A stretch of DNA of 64,000 nt from JANWXD01 sp037446115. Lineage in GTDB: Bacteria > Acidobacteriota > Terriglobia > Bryobacterales > Bryobacteraceae. The translations under genes were made by a program, and so were the position numbers. The notes beneath the pieces are model-generated. The model saw only the letters and a list, made by a program, of their open reading frames with translations. It did not search any database and was not told the origin of the DNA. Each line of letters starts with the position of its first letter. Positions within the stretch are counted from its first letter, which is position 1. Positions 34,361-41,972 of the stretch are shown here, one piece after another. Location: the NCBI GenBank assembly GCA_037446115.1, contig JBBIJF010000014.1, forward strand, positions 1-64,000, given 5' to 3'.

Positions 34361-35530
34361 ATGGGATGTCAGATTGCATCCAGTAACAACCGGTTTTATG
34401 CAGCTATTGAGGGCACCTATGGACTTGTGCCTTCTATTGCGGCATCACATCGCTTTTCGGCACTGAAACTGTCGATTCGACAGGATCCGGATCAGGCGGA
34501 GCGGCGTGACAAGACAGGCAGTCGCACTTTCGCCGGTCTGCCGGGACCCGTGCGCCGGCGAACGCGCTTTCAGTTGCGAACATACGTTTCCGGGCTCGGC
34601 TTGACCGGGTCGGGCCCCGCGCAGGGGGTGCTCGTGGAAGGCGCCCTCGGAGGCGACCCACAGGTCTGGGATGGTGGCACGGTGGCGCATGTCGCGGGTA
34701 CGGCGCTCACGTTCGGCGGTCCACACGGCCTGAGCGCCGGGCAAGCGGTGGCATTCGGCGGGGAGATCCGTTTTGTGCTGAACACCGCGGATGCAAGCAC
34801 TGTCATATTGAACGCGCCATTCAGCATGACGCCGAGCGTGGGTTCTCCGCTAGGGCGAACCATGACCTATTTTCCGGCAAAACAACCGAAGAGCGTAAGC
34901 ATATTCGATTACTGGGATCCTCCCAGCGCAGTACAGCGAATTCTCTACGGCGCAGGCATCGACCGCATGCAAATCCGAATCAATGGAGATTATCACGAGT
35001 TCCTGTTCAGCGGGGAAGCCGCGGATGTCATCGACAGTGTCAGTTTTGTGCCCGGAGAAGGAGGTCTGGTTGCGTTTCCTCCCGAACCGGCACCGGCCGC
35101 TTTCGAGGCCCAGCTCATTCCCGGGCACCTGGGACAAGCATGGCTCGGCGTTGTTCCCGACCGATTTTTCACGCTGACAGCCGCCGAAATCACCGTTGGG
35201 AACAATCTTGACGTCCGGAGCCGTGAATTCGGCAGCGTCCTTCCCAGGTGTCTCGTTCCGGGCCCGCGCCGTGTGGAGCTGGATTTCGATCTTTACGAGG
35301 AAGACGACGACGCGACGAAGGCTCTCTATCAGGCGGCTCGGCAACGGTCGCCGATTGAAGTCATGTTTCAGCTCGGAAACGCTTCCGGGCAGCTGTGCGG
35401 AGTCTACCTCAGATCCGTGATACCGGAGGTACCGGAGTTCAATGACAACGAGCGGCGTTTGCAGTGGCAGTTTACGAGGTGCCGTGCGCAGGGCATTGCG
35501 GACGATGAAATCGTTGTGGCGTTCGCCTAG
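34361..35530 (+). CDS. Major tail (tube) protein
   Basis: A 389-residue beta-rich protein, ATG 34361. It begins MGCQIASSNNRFYAAIEGTY and contains an inserted Gly-rich module (about residues 95-165; HVAGTALTFGGPHGLSAG) before the tube-like region FDYWDPPSAVQRILYGAGID and INGDYHEFLFSGEAADVID. The C-terminal half has FTLTAAEITVGNNLDVR and VELDFDLYEEDDDATKALYQ, a pattern seen in tail tube proteins. Position directly before the chaperone pair supports it. The 3' end overlaps the chaperone start. Confidence 0.75.
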   Translation: MGCQIASSNNRFYAAIEGTYGLVPSIAASHRFSALKLSIRQDPDQAERRDKTGSRTFAGLPGPVRRRTRFQLRTYVSGLGLTGSGPAQGVLVEGALGGDPQVWDGGTVAHVAGTALTFGGPHGLSAGQAVAFGGEIRFVLNTADASTVILNAPFSMTPSVGSPLGRTMTYFPAKQPKSVSIFDYWDPPSAVQRILYGAGIDRMQIRINGDYHEFLFSGEAADVIDSVSFVPGEGGLVAFPPEPAPAAFEAQLIPGHLGQAWLGVVPDRFFTLTAAEITVGNNLDVRSREFGSVLPRCLVPGPRRVELDFDLYEEDDDATKALYQAARQRSPIEVMFQLGNASGQLCGVYLRSVIPEVPEFNDNERRLQWQFTRCRAQGIADDEIVVAFA

Positions 35531-35900
35531 CCCGAGAAATTACAAGAGCGTCCGGCGCGTGGAGTCACGGTCCATTCCCGGCGTGTGGCTGACCATCCGA
35601 AAAGTGTCATTCGACCGTAGAATTGAGCTGGCGCGGCGAATTCGCGAGGTGGCGGGCCGCGCAGACTACCTGGCGGCAAGCAAGGACCCGGCGGAGAAGG
35701 TGGCGGCGTCTCTTCTGGCAGCCGAAGTCGACCGCATCTATCTTGAGTGGGGATTGGCCAACGTGGAAGGCCTCACAGTCGACGGCGAGCCAGCCACCCC
35801 AGCTCAACTGCTCGCATCCGGCCCCGAGGACCTCGTACGGGAAGCGCTCTCGCTGGTCAAGGCCGAGTGCGGCCTGACGGAGCAAGAACGAAAAAACTAA
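35505..35900 (+). CDS. Tail assembly chaperone (G-like), frameshift donor
   Basis: A 131-residue protein if ATG 35505 is used, overlapping the tube gene by 26 nt; a GTG at 35559 is an alternative. Core: GVWLTIRKVSFDRRIELARR, then AEKVAASLLAAEVDRIYLEW and VDGEPATPAQLLASGPEDLV. It ends in ERKN followed by TAA. The last two codons before the stop form a canonical -1 slippery heptamer, so part of the product should be extended. Lambda gpG/gpGT is the model: both forms chaperone tape-measure and tube assembly and leave the mature tail. Confidence 0.75.
   Translation: MKSLWRSPSPRNYKSVRRVESRSIPGVWLTIRKVSFDRRIELARRIREVAGRADYLAASKDPAEKVAASLLAAEVDRIYLEWGLANVEGLTVDGEPATPAQLLASGPEDLVREALSLVKAECGLTEQERKN
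35891..35897 (+). promoter_or_regulatory. Programmed -1 ribosomal frameshift site (A AAA AAC)
   Basis: In the zero frame the codons are CGA AAA AAC TAA, so A-AAA-AAC is a textbook X-XXY-YYZ slippery heptamer directly before the stop. A GGAG at 35879-35882, 8 nt upstream, can act as a stimulatory internal Shine-Dalgarno as in dnaX. The -1 frame then stays open for 115 codons including the stop. Confidence 0.85.
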
Positions 35901-36235
35901 TCGTCGCCTTCCACTTTCAATTTTCGGACCAGGCCAAGTGGAGGTGCGATGTCTGCCGCGAACAAGGCCTGGAGCAACGACGCGCTTGCGGCTTTCTTCC
36001 GAAGCGGGACGGCACGCGTCGCCAGATTGTGTGGGCACGGGGCGACGTTGCGGTGAGCCAGTGTCCGAATTCTATGATTACGGCAGAGAGCCTTGAGTTC
36101 CTGGAACGTTATTATGCTTGGAAAATCTCGGGCAAACCACACCTTGCAAAAATGAGCGCCCGCCAAGCAGAGGCATTTCTCGTACTAGAAAACGAGTGCC
36201 GGAAGGAGGCGGAGAAATGGCATGAACGAGATTGA
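35891..36235 (+). CDS. -1 frame extension of the tail chaperone (T-like domain)
   Basis: 114 residues read only after the -1 shift: KKLIVAFHFQFSDQAKW, then a cysteine cluster RCDVCREQGLEQRRACGF, then a helical C-terminus (ITAESLEFLERYYAWKIS; ARQAEAFLVLENECRKE). There is no ATG, GTG or TTG in this frame between the slippery site and the cysteine cluster, so independent initiation would lose the cluster. It overlaps the tape-measure start by 14 nt, the normal order for GT-type chaperones. The Cys cluster may bind zinc. Confidence 0.8.
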   Translation, partial: KKLIVAFHFQFSDQAKWRCDVCREQGLEQRRACGFLPKRDGTRRQIVWARGDVAVSQCPNSMITAESLEFLERYYAWKISGKPHLAKMSARQAEAFLVLENECRKEAEKWHERD

Positions 36236-36824
36236 GCGACTCCTGGCGATCTTTGGAACGGCGAACAGCCGAGATCTCTTAGAACGGGCAACGACCGCCA
36301 TTCTCCAAGGCGGGGCACAGCTGGAGAGTACGCAACGCGGCCTGGAGCAACTCCGAAATGCCGCGCAACGACAAGCGGACGTGGTGGAGGAGAATACCGA
36401 GGCGGTCAAAGAGAATACGACAGCGCGCCCTGGGGCACTGGCGGGATTCGCTGCGGACGCCCTGAGGACTGCAGGCCGCCTGCTCGGAGGCGGTTTTGCG
36501 CTGTCTCCCATCTTCTCCGGCCTCCTGGGTTTGTTCGGAGGTGGAAACTCGGAGCCCGCAGCGCCACTTCTGCGTTACGTTCCGCCGACCCCATTACGGC
36601 TTCAGGGCGCAGTACCCCAGACGGCAGGAGATCCAATTTTTGGGGTGGATCGTGATCAAACAGGACTTCCCAGAAGAGCGCTTCCGCCCCCGACCCAGGT
36701 TTCCATCCAGATCCAAGCCATTGACAGCCGCTCCTTCATCGAACATCGCGACGAGATCGCGCGGGCAGTAAGAGAAGCACTGCTGAACGCTCACGGTCTG
36801 AACGACGTAATGGCGGAGTTATAG
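36222..36824 (+). CDS. Very short tape-measure-like protein
   Basis: A 200-residue protein in tape-measure position, directly after the frameshifted chaperone. ATG 36222 lies inside the preceding frame. Residues 1-65 are helical and polar (RATTAILQGGAQLESTQRGL; QADVVEENTEAVKENT); 70-105 are hydrophobic and Gly-rich (LLGGGFALSPIFSGLLGLFGGG), as in the membrane-active part of tape measures. A Pro-rich linker and a helical end follow. Tape-measure length sets tail length at about 0.15 nm per residue, so about 30 nm is expected. Ordinary siphophage tape measures exceed 600 residues; RcGTA's is also near 200. Confidence 0.7.
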   Translation: MNEIERLLAIFGTANSRDLLERATTAILQGGAQLESTQRGLEQLRNAAQRQADVVEENTEAVKENTTARPGALAGFAADALRTAGRLLGGGFALSPIFSGLLGLFGGGNSEPAAPLLRYVPPTPLRLQGAVPQTAGDPIFGVDRDQTGLPRRALPPPTQVSIQIQAIDSRSFIEHRDEIARAVREALLNAHGLNDVMAEL

Positions 36825-36825
36825 C

Positions 36826-37185
36826 ATGTCTAATTTTCCCACTCTTAAGACGGGTGCATCGTCCCAGTATCCGTTGACACGGGTAGTGAAGTATCGGACG
36901 CACGTGGCACGTTTTCTGGACGGTAGCGAACAGCGTTGCCCCGAACTCCGAGGGCCCATGCATACCTGGGTCATAGGACTGGAAATGCTAAACGATGTCG
37001 AAATGCAGACATTCGTCGAGTTTGGGGAGTCCGTGAGAGGCGCTGCAGGGAGCTTTTCGTTCACGGATCCGCTGGACGGCACTGTCTACTCCCAGTGTTC
37101 TCTCGACCGGGACATGGCGGAGTTCACCTGGGACGCCGACGACCAGGGGCATGTCCGACTGATCGTCCGGGAGAAAACCGATTAG
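36826..37185 (+). CDS. Distal tail protein, M-like (copy 1)
   Basis: A 119-residue protein, ATG 36826, one base after the tape-measure stop. N-terminus NFPTLKTGASSQYPLTRVVK, then beta strands ending AAGSFSFTDPLDGTVYSQC and HVRLIVREK. The opening matches the next gene's product (FPQLVTGAMAQYPLVKRR), so the two are tandem paralogues. The pattern FP-x-L-x-TG-x-x-x-QYPL plus F-x-F-x-DP is that of lambda gpM/DUF2460-type tail-tip proteins. Confidence 0.68.
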   Translation: MSNFPTLKTGASSQYPLTRVVKYRTHVARFLDGSEQRCPELRGPMHTWVIGLEMLNDVEMQTFVEFGESVRGAAGSFSFTDPLDGTVYSQCSLDRDMAEFTWDADDQGHVRLIVREKTD

Positions 37186-37186
37186 T

Positions 37187-37984
37187 ATGCTGTACTTCCC
37201 TCAGTTGGTCACGGGGGCCATGGCTCAATACCCGCTGGTCAAGCGCAGAGTGTTCCGATCCGTGTCCAATGTGCTCGCAGACGGTAAGATACTGACAATG
37301 GCCGATGTTTCGGCCGGCCGAGTAGTGTGGGAACTCACGTACCGAGGACTCGCGGAAGCGGAAAGGGCAGCCCTCGAAATGTTTTTTCAGCAGGCTCAAG
37401 GACGACTCAAGACCTTCACGTTCCTCGATCCGGTCGCTAACTTACTTCAATGGAGCGAGCGTTTGAGCGAACCTGTGTGGGACAGGGACCCGATGCTGGT
37501 TCTCACCGAAGGCCAGCCTGACCCCGAAGGGACGTTCCGGGCAACAAGAATTGCCAACAACGGGTCTGCAGCCCAAGAGATCGGACAGACGCTCCTTGCA
37601 CCTGGGTGGTACCAGTATTGCTTCAGTGCATACGTGCGGAGCGACACACCTGCAGATCTCGCGCTTGTACGCACAACTGTGGACACACAGGAGCAGCAAG
37701 GCGTGCCGGCCACACCGGTCTGGCGACGTGTCTGGTTTTCCAGCCGGGCAACGACAACAGCGGACCGGGTGCGTTTTGGGCTGAGATTGAACGGAGGAAC
37801 CGCGATCGAAGTCTGGGGGCTACAAGTGGAACCTCAGGTACACCCTTCCGCCTATAAAGCGACCGCGGCAAGAAGCGGGGTGTACCCTGCCGCCCGTTTT
37901 GACGTGGACGCGCTAACCATCACTGCCGAGGCGCCCGGGCGATATTCGTGCAAGATCCACGTGAGCGCCCCGCTCGCCGGCTAG
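37187..37984 (+). CDS. Distal tail protein, M-like (copy 2) with extra beta domain
   Basis: A 265-residue protein, ATG 37187, one base after copy 1. Residues 1-85 repeat the fold of copy 1 (YFPQLVTGAMAQYPL; GRLKTFTFLDPVANLL). Residues 86-245 form an added module that looks like a jelly-roll carbohydrate-binding or adhesion domain (WYQYCFSAYVRSDTPADLAL; TTADRVRFGLRLNGGTAIEV; VWGLQVEPQVHPSAY). This module could contact glycans on recipient cells. Role inferred from position and pattern. Confidence 0.65.
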   Translation: MLYFPQLVTGAMAQYPLVKRRVFRSVSNVLADGKILTMADVSAGRVVWELTYRGLAEAERAALEMFFQQAQGRLKTFTFLDPVANLLQWSERLSEPVWDRDPMLVLTEGQPDPEGTFRATRIANNGSAAQEIGQTLLAPGWYQYCFSAYVRSDTPADLALVRTTVDTQEQQGVPATPVWRRVWFSSRATTTADRVRFGLRLNGGTAIEVWGLQVEPQVHPSAYKATAARSGVYPAARFDVDALTITAEAPGRYSCKIHVSAPLAG

Positions 37985-38048
37985 CGCGATTCAGCGTGGT
38001 TGCCGCAGTCCGCAAGAGTCGACTTTTTTGTCACGCAGGGGCTTCTCC

Positions 38049-41000
38049 ATGAGCACAATTGCGCAGATCAAAGAACAAGAAGTCACCGACACGCCGCTGT
38101 TCTTGGTGGAATGCGAACTGGTTTCCGGTGAGCGGCTGCACTGGAGCACGCACGAAGTCACCTTCCAAGGAGAGCTGTACGAAGCCCGTATTTTGCGGCA
38201 CAATTTTTTCGAGATCCGGGCGGATTCGGAGACGGGCGCCGATGGATCCGCGCGGATCGTGCTGACTCTTGCCAACGCCGACTCGCGGTTGTCTCAAGTC
38301 GAGCGCTCCACGGGCTGGAAAGGGAGCCGCGTGGTCGTCCGATTTGCGTTTTTCGATCTGGGGACGGGACAACCGGTTTCAGAAGCCAGCGTGGTTTTTC
38401 GGGGCATCGCTCAAGCTCCGGACGAGATCACGGAGAGCACACTACGCCTGACCGCGGGAAGTCGCTTCAACCTCCAACGGGTATTGCTGCCTGAGGTACG
38501 AATTCAGCGCAGGTGCCCCTGGAGATTTCCCGCTACACCGGAGCAGCGGATTGAGGCGTTGGACGGCGGTATAGAGGGAAAGTACTCGTTGTTCTATCGC
38601 TGTGGGTACTCGCCCGACGTGCCTGGTGGAGTGGGCAGCCTCAACGGAAACGAGCCTTTCACGACGTGTGACTTCACGCGCGGCGCTTGCGAACAGAGGG
38701 GGATGTTTGACGTTGACAGCCGCGGAAACATCACGCGGCGGTTCGGTGGAATTGAGTTTGTACCCTCATCCATCGCAGTACGCAGCCACGGAGAGCGGGG
38801 ATTTCATTATGCGGCGGTCAAGGAGAACGAGGCACGGTACAACGACTTCGTGCCCCTCGTGTACGGAACGGCCTGGTACGCACCGCCCATCGTGTTTGCT
38901 CGCAACGACGGAAACCTTACCCGGCTCGAGGTTCTGCTTGGCATTGGAGAAATGCAAGGCGTTCTCAAGGTGCTGGTCAACGATCTCGACATCCCTGAGG
39001 GCCAACCCGGGACCGACATGACGGCAACAGGCTGGTACCACGTCGTGAGCCTCGGAGCAAGAACGGGAGCTTTCAATCCGGACTTCGAAGGCGGGGATCC
39101 GTACGGCAGCATGGCTGTATTGTCCGTGGTGGTGCCAAATCGCGTCAATGATGGGCAGACATTGCCTCGGATCCAAGTGCTGGCACAGGGTGTCAAACTG
39201 TCGCAATACGACGCGCAGGGTAACTACACAGGCGAAATATTTGACAATAACCCGGCATGGGTATTGTTAGACGTTCTGCGCCGATCTGGTTGGCGGTTGG
39301 AAGAGATCGACCTTCCGAGTTTCAGCCGTGCAGCGGCCGTCTGCGCGGAACTGATCCCCGCCTTGGACTTGTATGGCAATCCGGTGCTCGTACCGCGATT
39401 TCAATGCAATCTTGTTCTACGACGGCGCCGCAGCGTGGCGGAAATTGTGCGCGGTATTCAAGCCGGCTCACGACTGTACTTAGTGCAGGGAGACGACGGG
39501 AAACTTCAGGTGCGAATCGAAGACACGCTGGCGCGCCAGCAGCCGGATCGACCTCCGGGGAGCAACAGCGTGTCGCCGCTCAATGGGGGCTGGCCAGCGT
39601 ATGAGTTCGGGGATGGAACGTTCGGGTTTTCGGGAATCTTACGAACCGGCACCGGCGAGCCGAGTCTCCGGGTTTGGTCTCGGGGAACGGCGGAGACGCC
39701 GAACCGGGTCACGGTGGAATTCCAAGACGCGCTGAACGAGTATCAACAGGACAGCCTGTCTCTGGTGGATCCGGAGGACGTACTTCGGGTGGGCCAGGAG
39801 GTGAGCATGCCGTTGCCGGCGTTAGGTATTCCGAATCCAAGTCAGGCGGCGAGGGCAGCGCAACTCACTTTGGATAAGGCCATTCGCGGCAACACGTATG
39901 TAGAATTCGAAACCAGTGTACGGGGTGTTGGGCTTAAGCCCGGCGATTTGATCACTCTGACCTATTTAAAAGAAGGATTCCAGCGGCAGCCGTTTCGCAT
40001 CAAGACCATCGCACCCGGGATAAACTACAGAACCGCGCGAATCACGGCGCAGATCCACGACGACGCCTGGTACCAAGATGCGCCGCCCGAAGGCGCAAGC
40101 GGAGCGGGGCGCCAGCCCCGATACGAGGTCGGTCTGCCCCGTCCGCTCATCGGACTCGTGCTGGATGCTGATGGCGACCCCCAGTTCGATGTGCAGGAAC
40201 GCGTGGACGAGACAGGAGACGGGCGGATGACAGTGTGGATCCGCGCCGGCTTTGCGGTACCCCCCAAGCCCGGGGCAGGTATGCGCAGCGTCCCGATGGT
40301 GAGCCTTTCGCCTGTTGCCGAAACCATGGGCGGCACACTTCCCGCGGGCCAAACCTTCTATTACGCCGTCAGTGCGCTGTTCGCAGGAGGGAGCGAAAGT
40401 CCGCTGTCGTTTGTGATTCCGGCACGCACTTCCCCCGCGTCGAACACCAACAGCGTGCGGCTCGTCGGTCTCCGCTTTCCTCCCGGGACGACAGGGTTCA
40501 ATGTCTACCGTGGCAGTACACCCGCACTGATGTACCGTATCGCCGCCAACCAAACGCCAGCCGCAGAGTTCACGGACACCGGTCTGTCGATTTTACTCGA
40601 AGCACCCCCAGACGAAAACTTCGATCACGCTAATTTTTACTGGCGTTTTGAGCAACTTCCGGAGTACACAGCCACGATCTACGGGCCGGTTACGATCGGC
40701 AACGACTCTCTGGCGATGCCTGTGAACGGCTACCGGCACTCCGTGGTCCGTATTACCAGGGGTAAAGGCGCAGGTCAAGAACGGATCGTAGCTCACAACG
40801 ACGCCACCACCCTTACACTGGACAAGCCCTGGAGCGTGGAGCCCGACGGGACCAGCCGTTTTGTCGTCGCCGAAGCGACCTGGCACTTTGGCGCTACGAC
40901 GCGCACCAGTCCGGTAGAATTCGAGGTTCCGAACCGAATCGGGGCTACGTTGCACATCTCAGGTCGCGCAGCCAACGTCAACGGCAAGGAGGCACCGTAC

Positions 41001-41960
41001 GAATTATCACCGCTGACACGGTGGCGCATCGGGGGTGGAAGCCTGGTGCCCCTGGACACCGACGTTCCGGAAATGCCGGTCTTCGGGCTGCAGCCGACGG
41101 GCAAGGGGACCTTCGAACTATCTGCGATTGGTTTTTCCGATCTGACGAACACGCGGACGATTACGGCGGCAACGCTCACTGTACACTACTGGAGCGAACT
41201 AGCAAGCCCGAGCCAGTATGCACTTGTGGCGGACGTGACTCCCACTGACACCCTGATCGAGCTCAACCTGCCGGGCCATGCACCGCTACAGAGTCTGGTT
41301 CAGGTCGGAAGTGAAATCATGGAAGTGGCAGCCGTGGCAAATGCGGGGACCCAATACGAAGTTGTGCGCGGCTTCCACGGGACGATGCCCGTCTCTCACA
41401 GTGCTGGCGAAAAAATCTACCATCTGCGGCAAAAAGTGTTTATCATTCCTTTCGTCCGAGATTTCTTTGGCAGTCCGGCCAGCGGGGACTTCAGTTATCC
41501 TATTTTTCTGCCAGATGTACGAATTGCCAGCGCCGAACTCTTCGTGACGAACATGCGGGGCAACAGCCAGAAGGCGATGGCCGCTTTCACGGACTCCCCG
41601 GAAGGCGGCCTGCGGACGCTTTCAGGGGGACAACTGTCGATTCAAGTTGAGGGTTATCTGGCGGCGCAGTCGGACGTGGCGCCACCGCTTGTCGTCGAGG
41701 AATCCCATGCCGTCCGGGACATCTTTGCTGTTCTCCGAGAGGGACCGTCCGGTGGAGCGGTAACATTACAATTGAGACAAGGCAGCGAACCGTATTGCAC
41801 GCTCGTGATACCGGCAGCGGCACGAATTTCGAACATCGTCAGCGGGTTTGGGTTGCCGCCCTTGCGGGCCGGTGCCGAAATCAGCCTGGATATTCTGGCG
41901 ACGCCGCAAGGTGCGGGGAGTTTTCCGGGACGAGATCTCACGGTTACCATCCGGCTTTAG
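38049..41960 (+). CDS. Tail-tip hub/fibre, fused L-like and J-like protein
   Basis: A 1303-residue protein, ATG 38049 with AGGGG about 8 nt upstream. Residues 1-240 resemble minor tail protein L/DUF2163: QEVTDTPLFLVECELVSGE and four cysteines at 156, 185, 207 and 214 (RRCPWRF, YRCGYSP, TTCDFTRGAC) before RRFGGI, a spacing like the Fe-S site of lambda gpL. Residues 255-330 begin the J-like hub (NDFVPLVYGTAWYAPPIV; GIGEMQGVLKVLVNDLDI). FN3-like repeats (PPGTTGFNVYRG) and a beta-rich C-terminus follow. No K/I-type peptidase gene accompanies it. It should bind the recipient surface. Confidence 0.8.
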   Translation: MSTIAQIKEQEVTDTPLFLVECELVSGERLHWSTHEVTFQGELYEARILRHNFFEIRADSETGADGSARIVLTLANADSRLSQVERSTGWKGSRVVVRFAFFDLGTGQPVSEASVVFRGIAQAPDEITESTLRLTAGSRFNLQRVLLPEVRIQRRCPWRFPATPEQRIEALDGGIEGKYSLFYRCGYSPDVPGGVGSLNGNEPFTTCDFTRGACEQRGMFDVDSRGNITRRFGGIEFVPSSIAVRSHGERGFHYAAVKENEARYNDFVPLVYGTAWYAPPIVFARNDGNLTRLEVLLGIGEMQGVLKVLVNDLDIPEGQPGTDMTATGWYHVVSLGARTGAFNPDFEGGDPYGSMAVLSVVVPNRVNDGQTLPRIQVLAQGVKLSQYDAQGNYTGEIFDNNPAWVLLDVLRRSGWRLEEIDLPSFSRAAAVCAELIPALDLYGNPVLVPRFQCNLVLRRRRSVAEIVRGIQAGSRLYLVQGDDGKLQVRIEDTLARQQPDRPPGSNSVSPLNGGWPAYEFGDGTFGFSGILRTGTGEPSLRVWSRGTAETPNRVTVEFQDALNEYQQDSLSLVDPEDVLRVGQEVSMPLPALGIPNPSQAARAAQLTLDKAIRGNTYVEFETSVRGVGLKPGDLITLTYLKEGFQRQPFRIKTIAPGINYRTARITAQIHDDAWYQDAPPEGASGAGRQPRYEVGLPRPLIGLVLDADGDPQFDVQERVDETGDGRMTVWIRAGFAVPPKPGAGMRSVPMVSLSPVAETMGGTLPAGQTFYYAVSALFAGGSESPLSFVIPARTSPASNTNSVRLVGLRFPPGTTGFNVYRGSTPALMYRIAANQTPAAEFTDTGLSILLEAPPDENFDHANFYWRFEQLPEYTATIYGPVTIGNDSLAMPVNGYRHSVVRITRGKGAGQERIVAHNDATTLTLDKPWSVEPDGTSRFVVAEATWHFGATTRTSPVEFEVPNRIGATLHISGRAANVNGKEAPYELSPLTRWRIGGGSLVPLDTDVPEMPVFGLQPTGKGTFELSAIGFSDLTNTRTITAATLTVHYWSELASPSQYALVADVTPTDTLIELNLPGHAPLQSLVQVGSEIMEVAAVANAGTQYEVVRGFHGTMPVSHSAGEKIYHLRQKVFIIPFVRDFFGSPASGDFSYPIFLPDVRIASAELFVTNMRGNSQKAMAAFTDSPEGGLRTLSGGQLSIQVEGYLAAQSDVAPPLVVEESHAVRDIFAVLREGPSGGAVTLQLRQGSEPYCTLVIPAAARISNIVSGFGLPPLRAGAEISLDILATPQGAGSFPGRDLTVTIRL

Positions 41961-41972
41961 CCCAACGGAGGG

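Larger units (their letters stand above)
27988..41960 (+). mobile_element. Phage-derived head-tail cassette, candidate gene transfer agent
   Basis: Fourteen genes plus one frameshift extension lie on one strand without interruption, in siphophage order: packaging, portal, scaffold, coat, connector, tail terminator, tail tube, chaperone, tape measure, distal tail, hub. Every recognisable gene is full-length with intact key motifs. No integrase, excisionase, repressor, replication, prohead protease, endolysin, holin or spanin gene is present. The left neighbour is a HAD gene and the right neighbour an ABC ATPase 12 bp away. Known gene transfer agents such as RcGTA have a structural cluster of similar size (about 14-15 kb) and a very short tape measure. 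Alternatives are a stripped prophage or a satellite that borrows lysis and replication functions. Confidence 0.75.

Noticed and set aside
27988..41960. Tailocin (headless phage tail)
   Set aside because: Large terminase, portal, scaffold and coat genes are all present and look intact.
27988..41960. Decayed prophage remnant
   Set aside because: No frameshift, internal stop or truncated core gene was found; only the integration, replication and lysis modules are missing. A stripped but functional element remains possible.
41961..41972. Terminator or att site between the phage hub and the ABC ATPase
   Set aside because: Only 12 bp separate the genes, with no hairpin or repeat.
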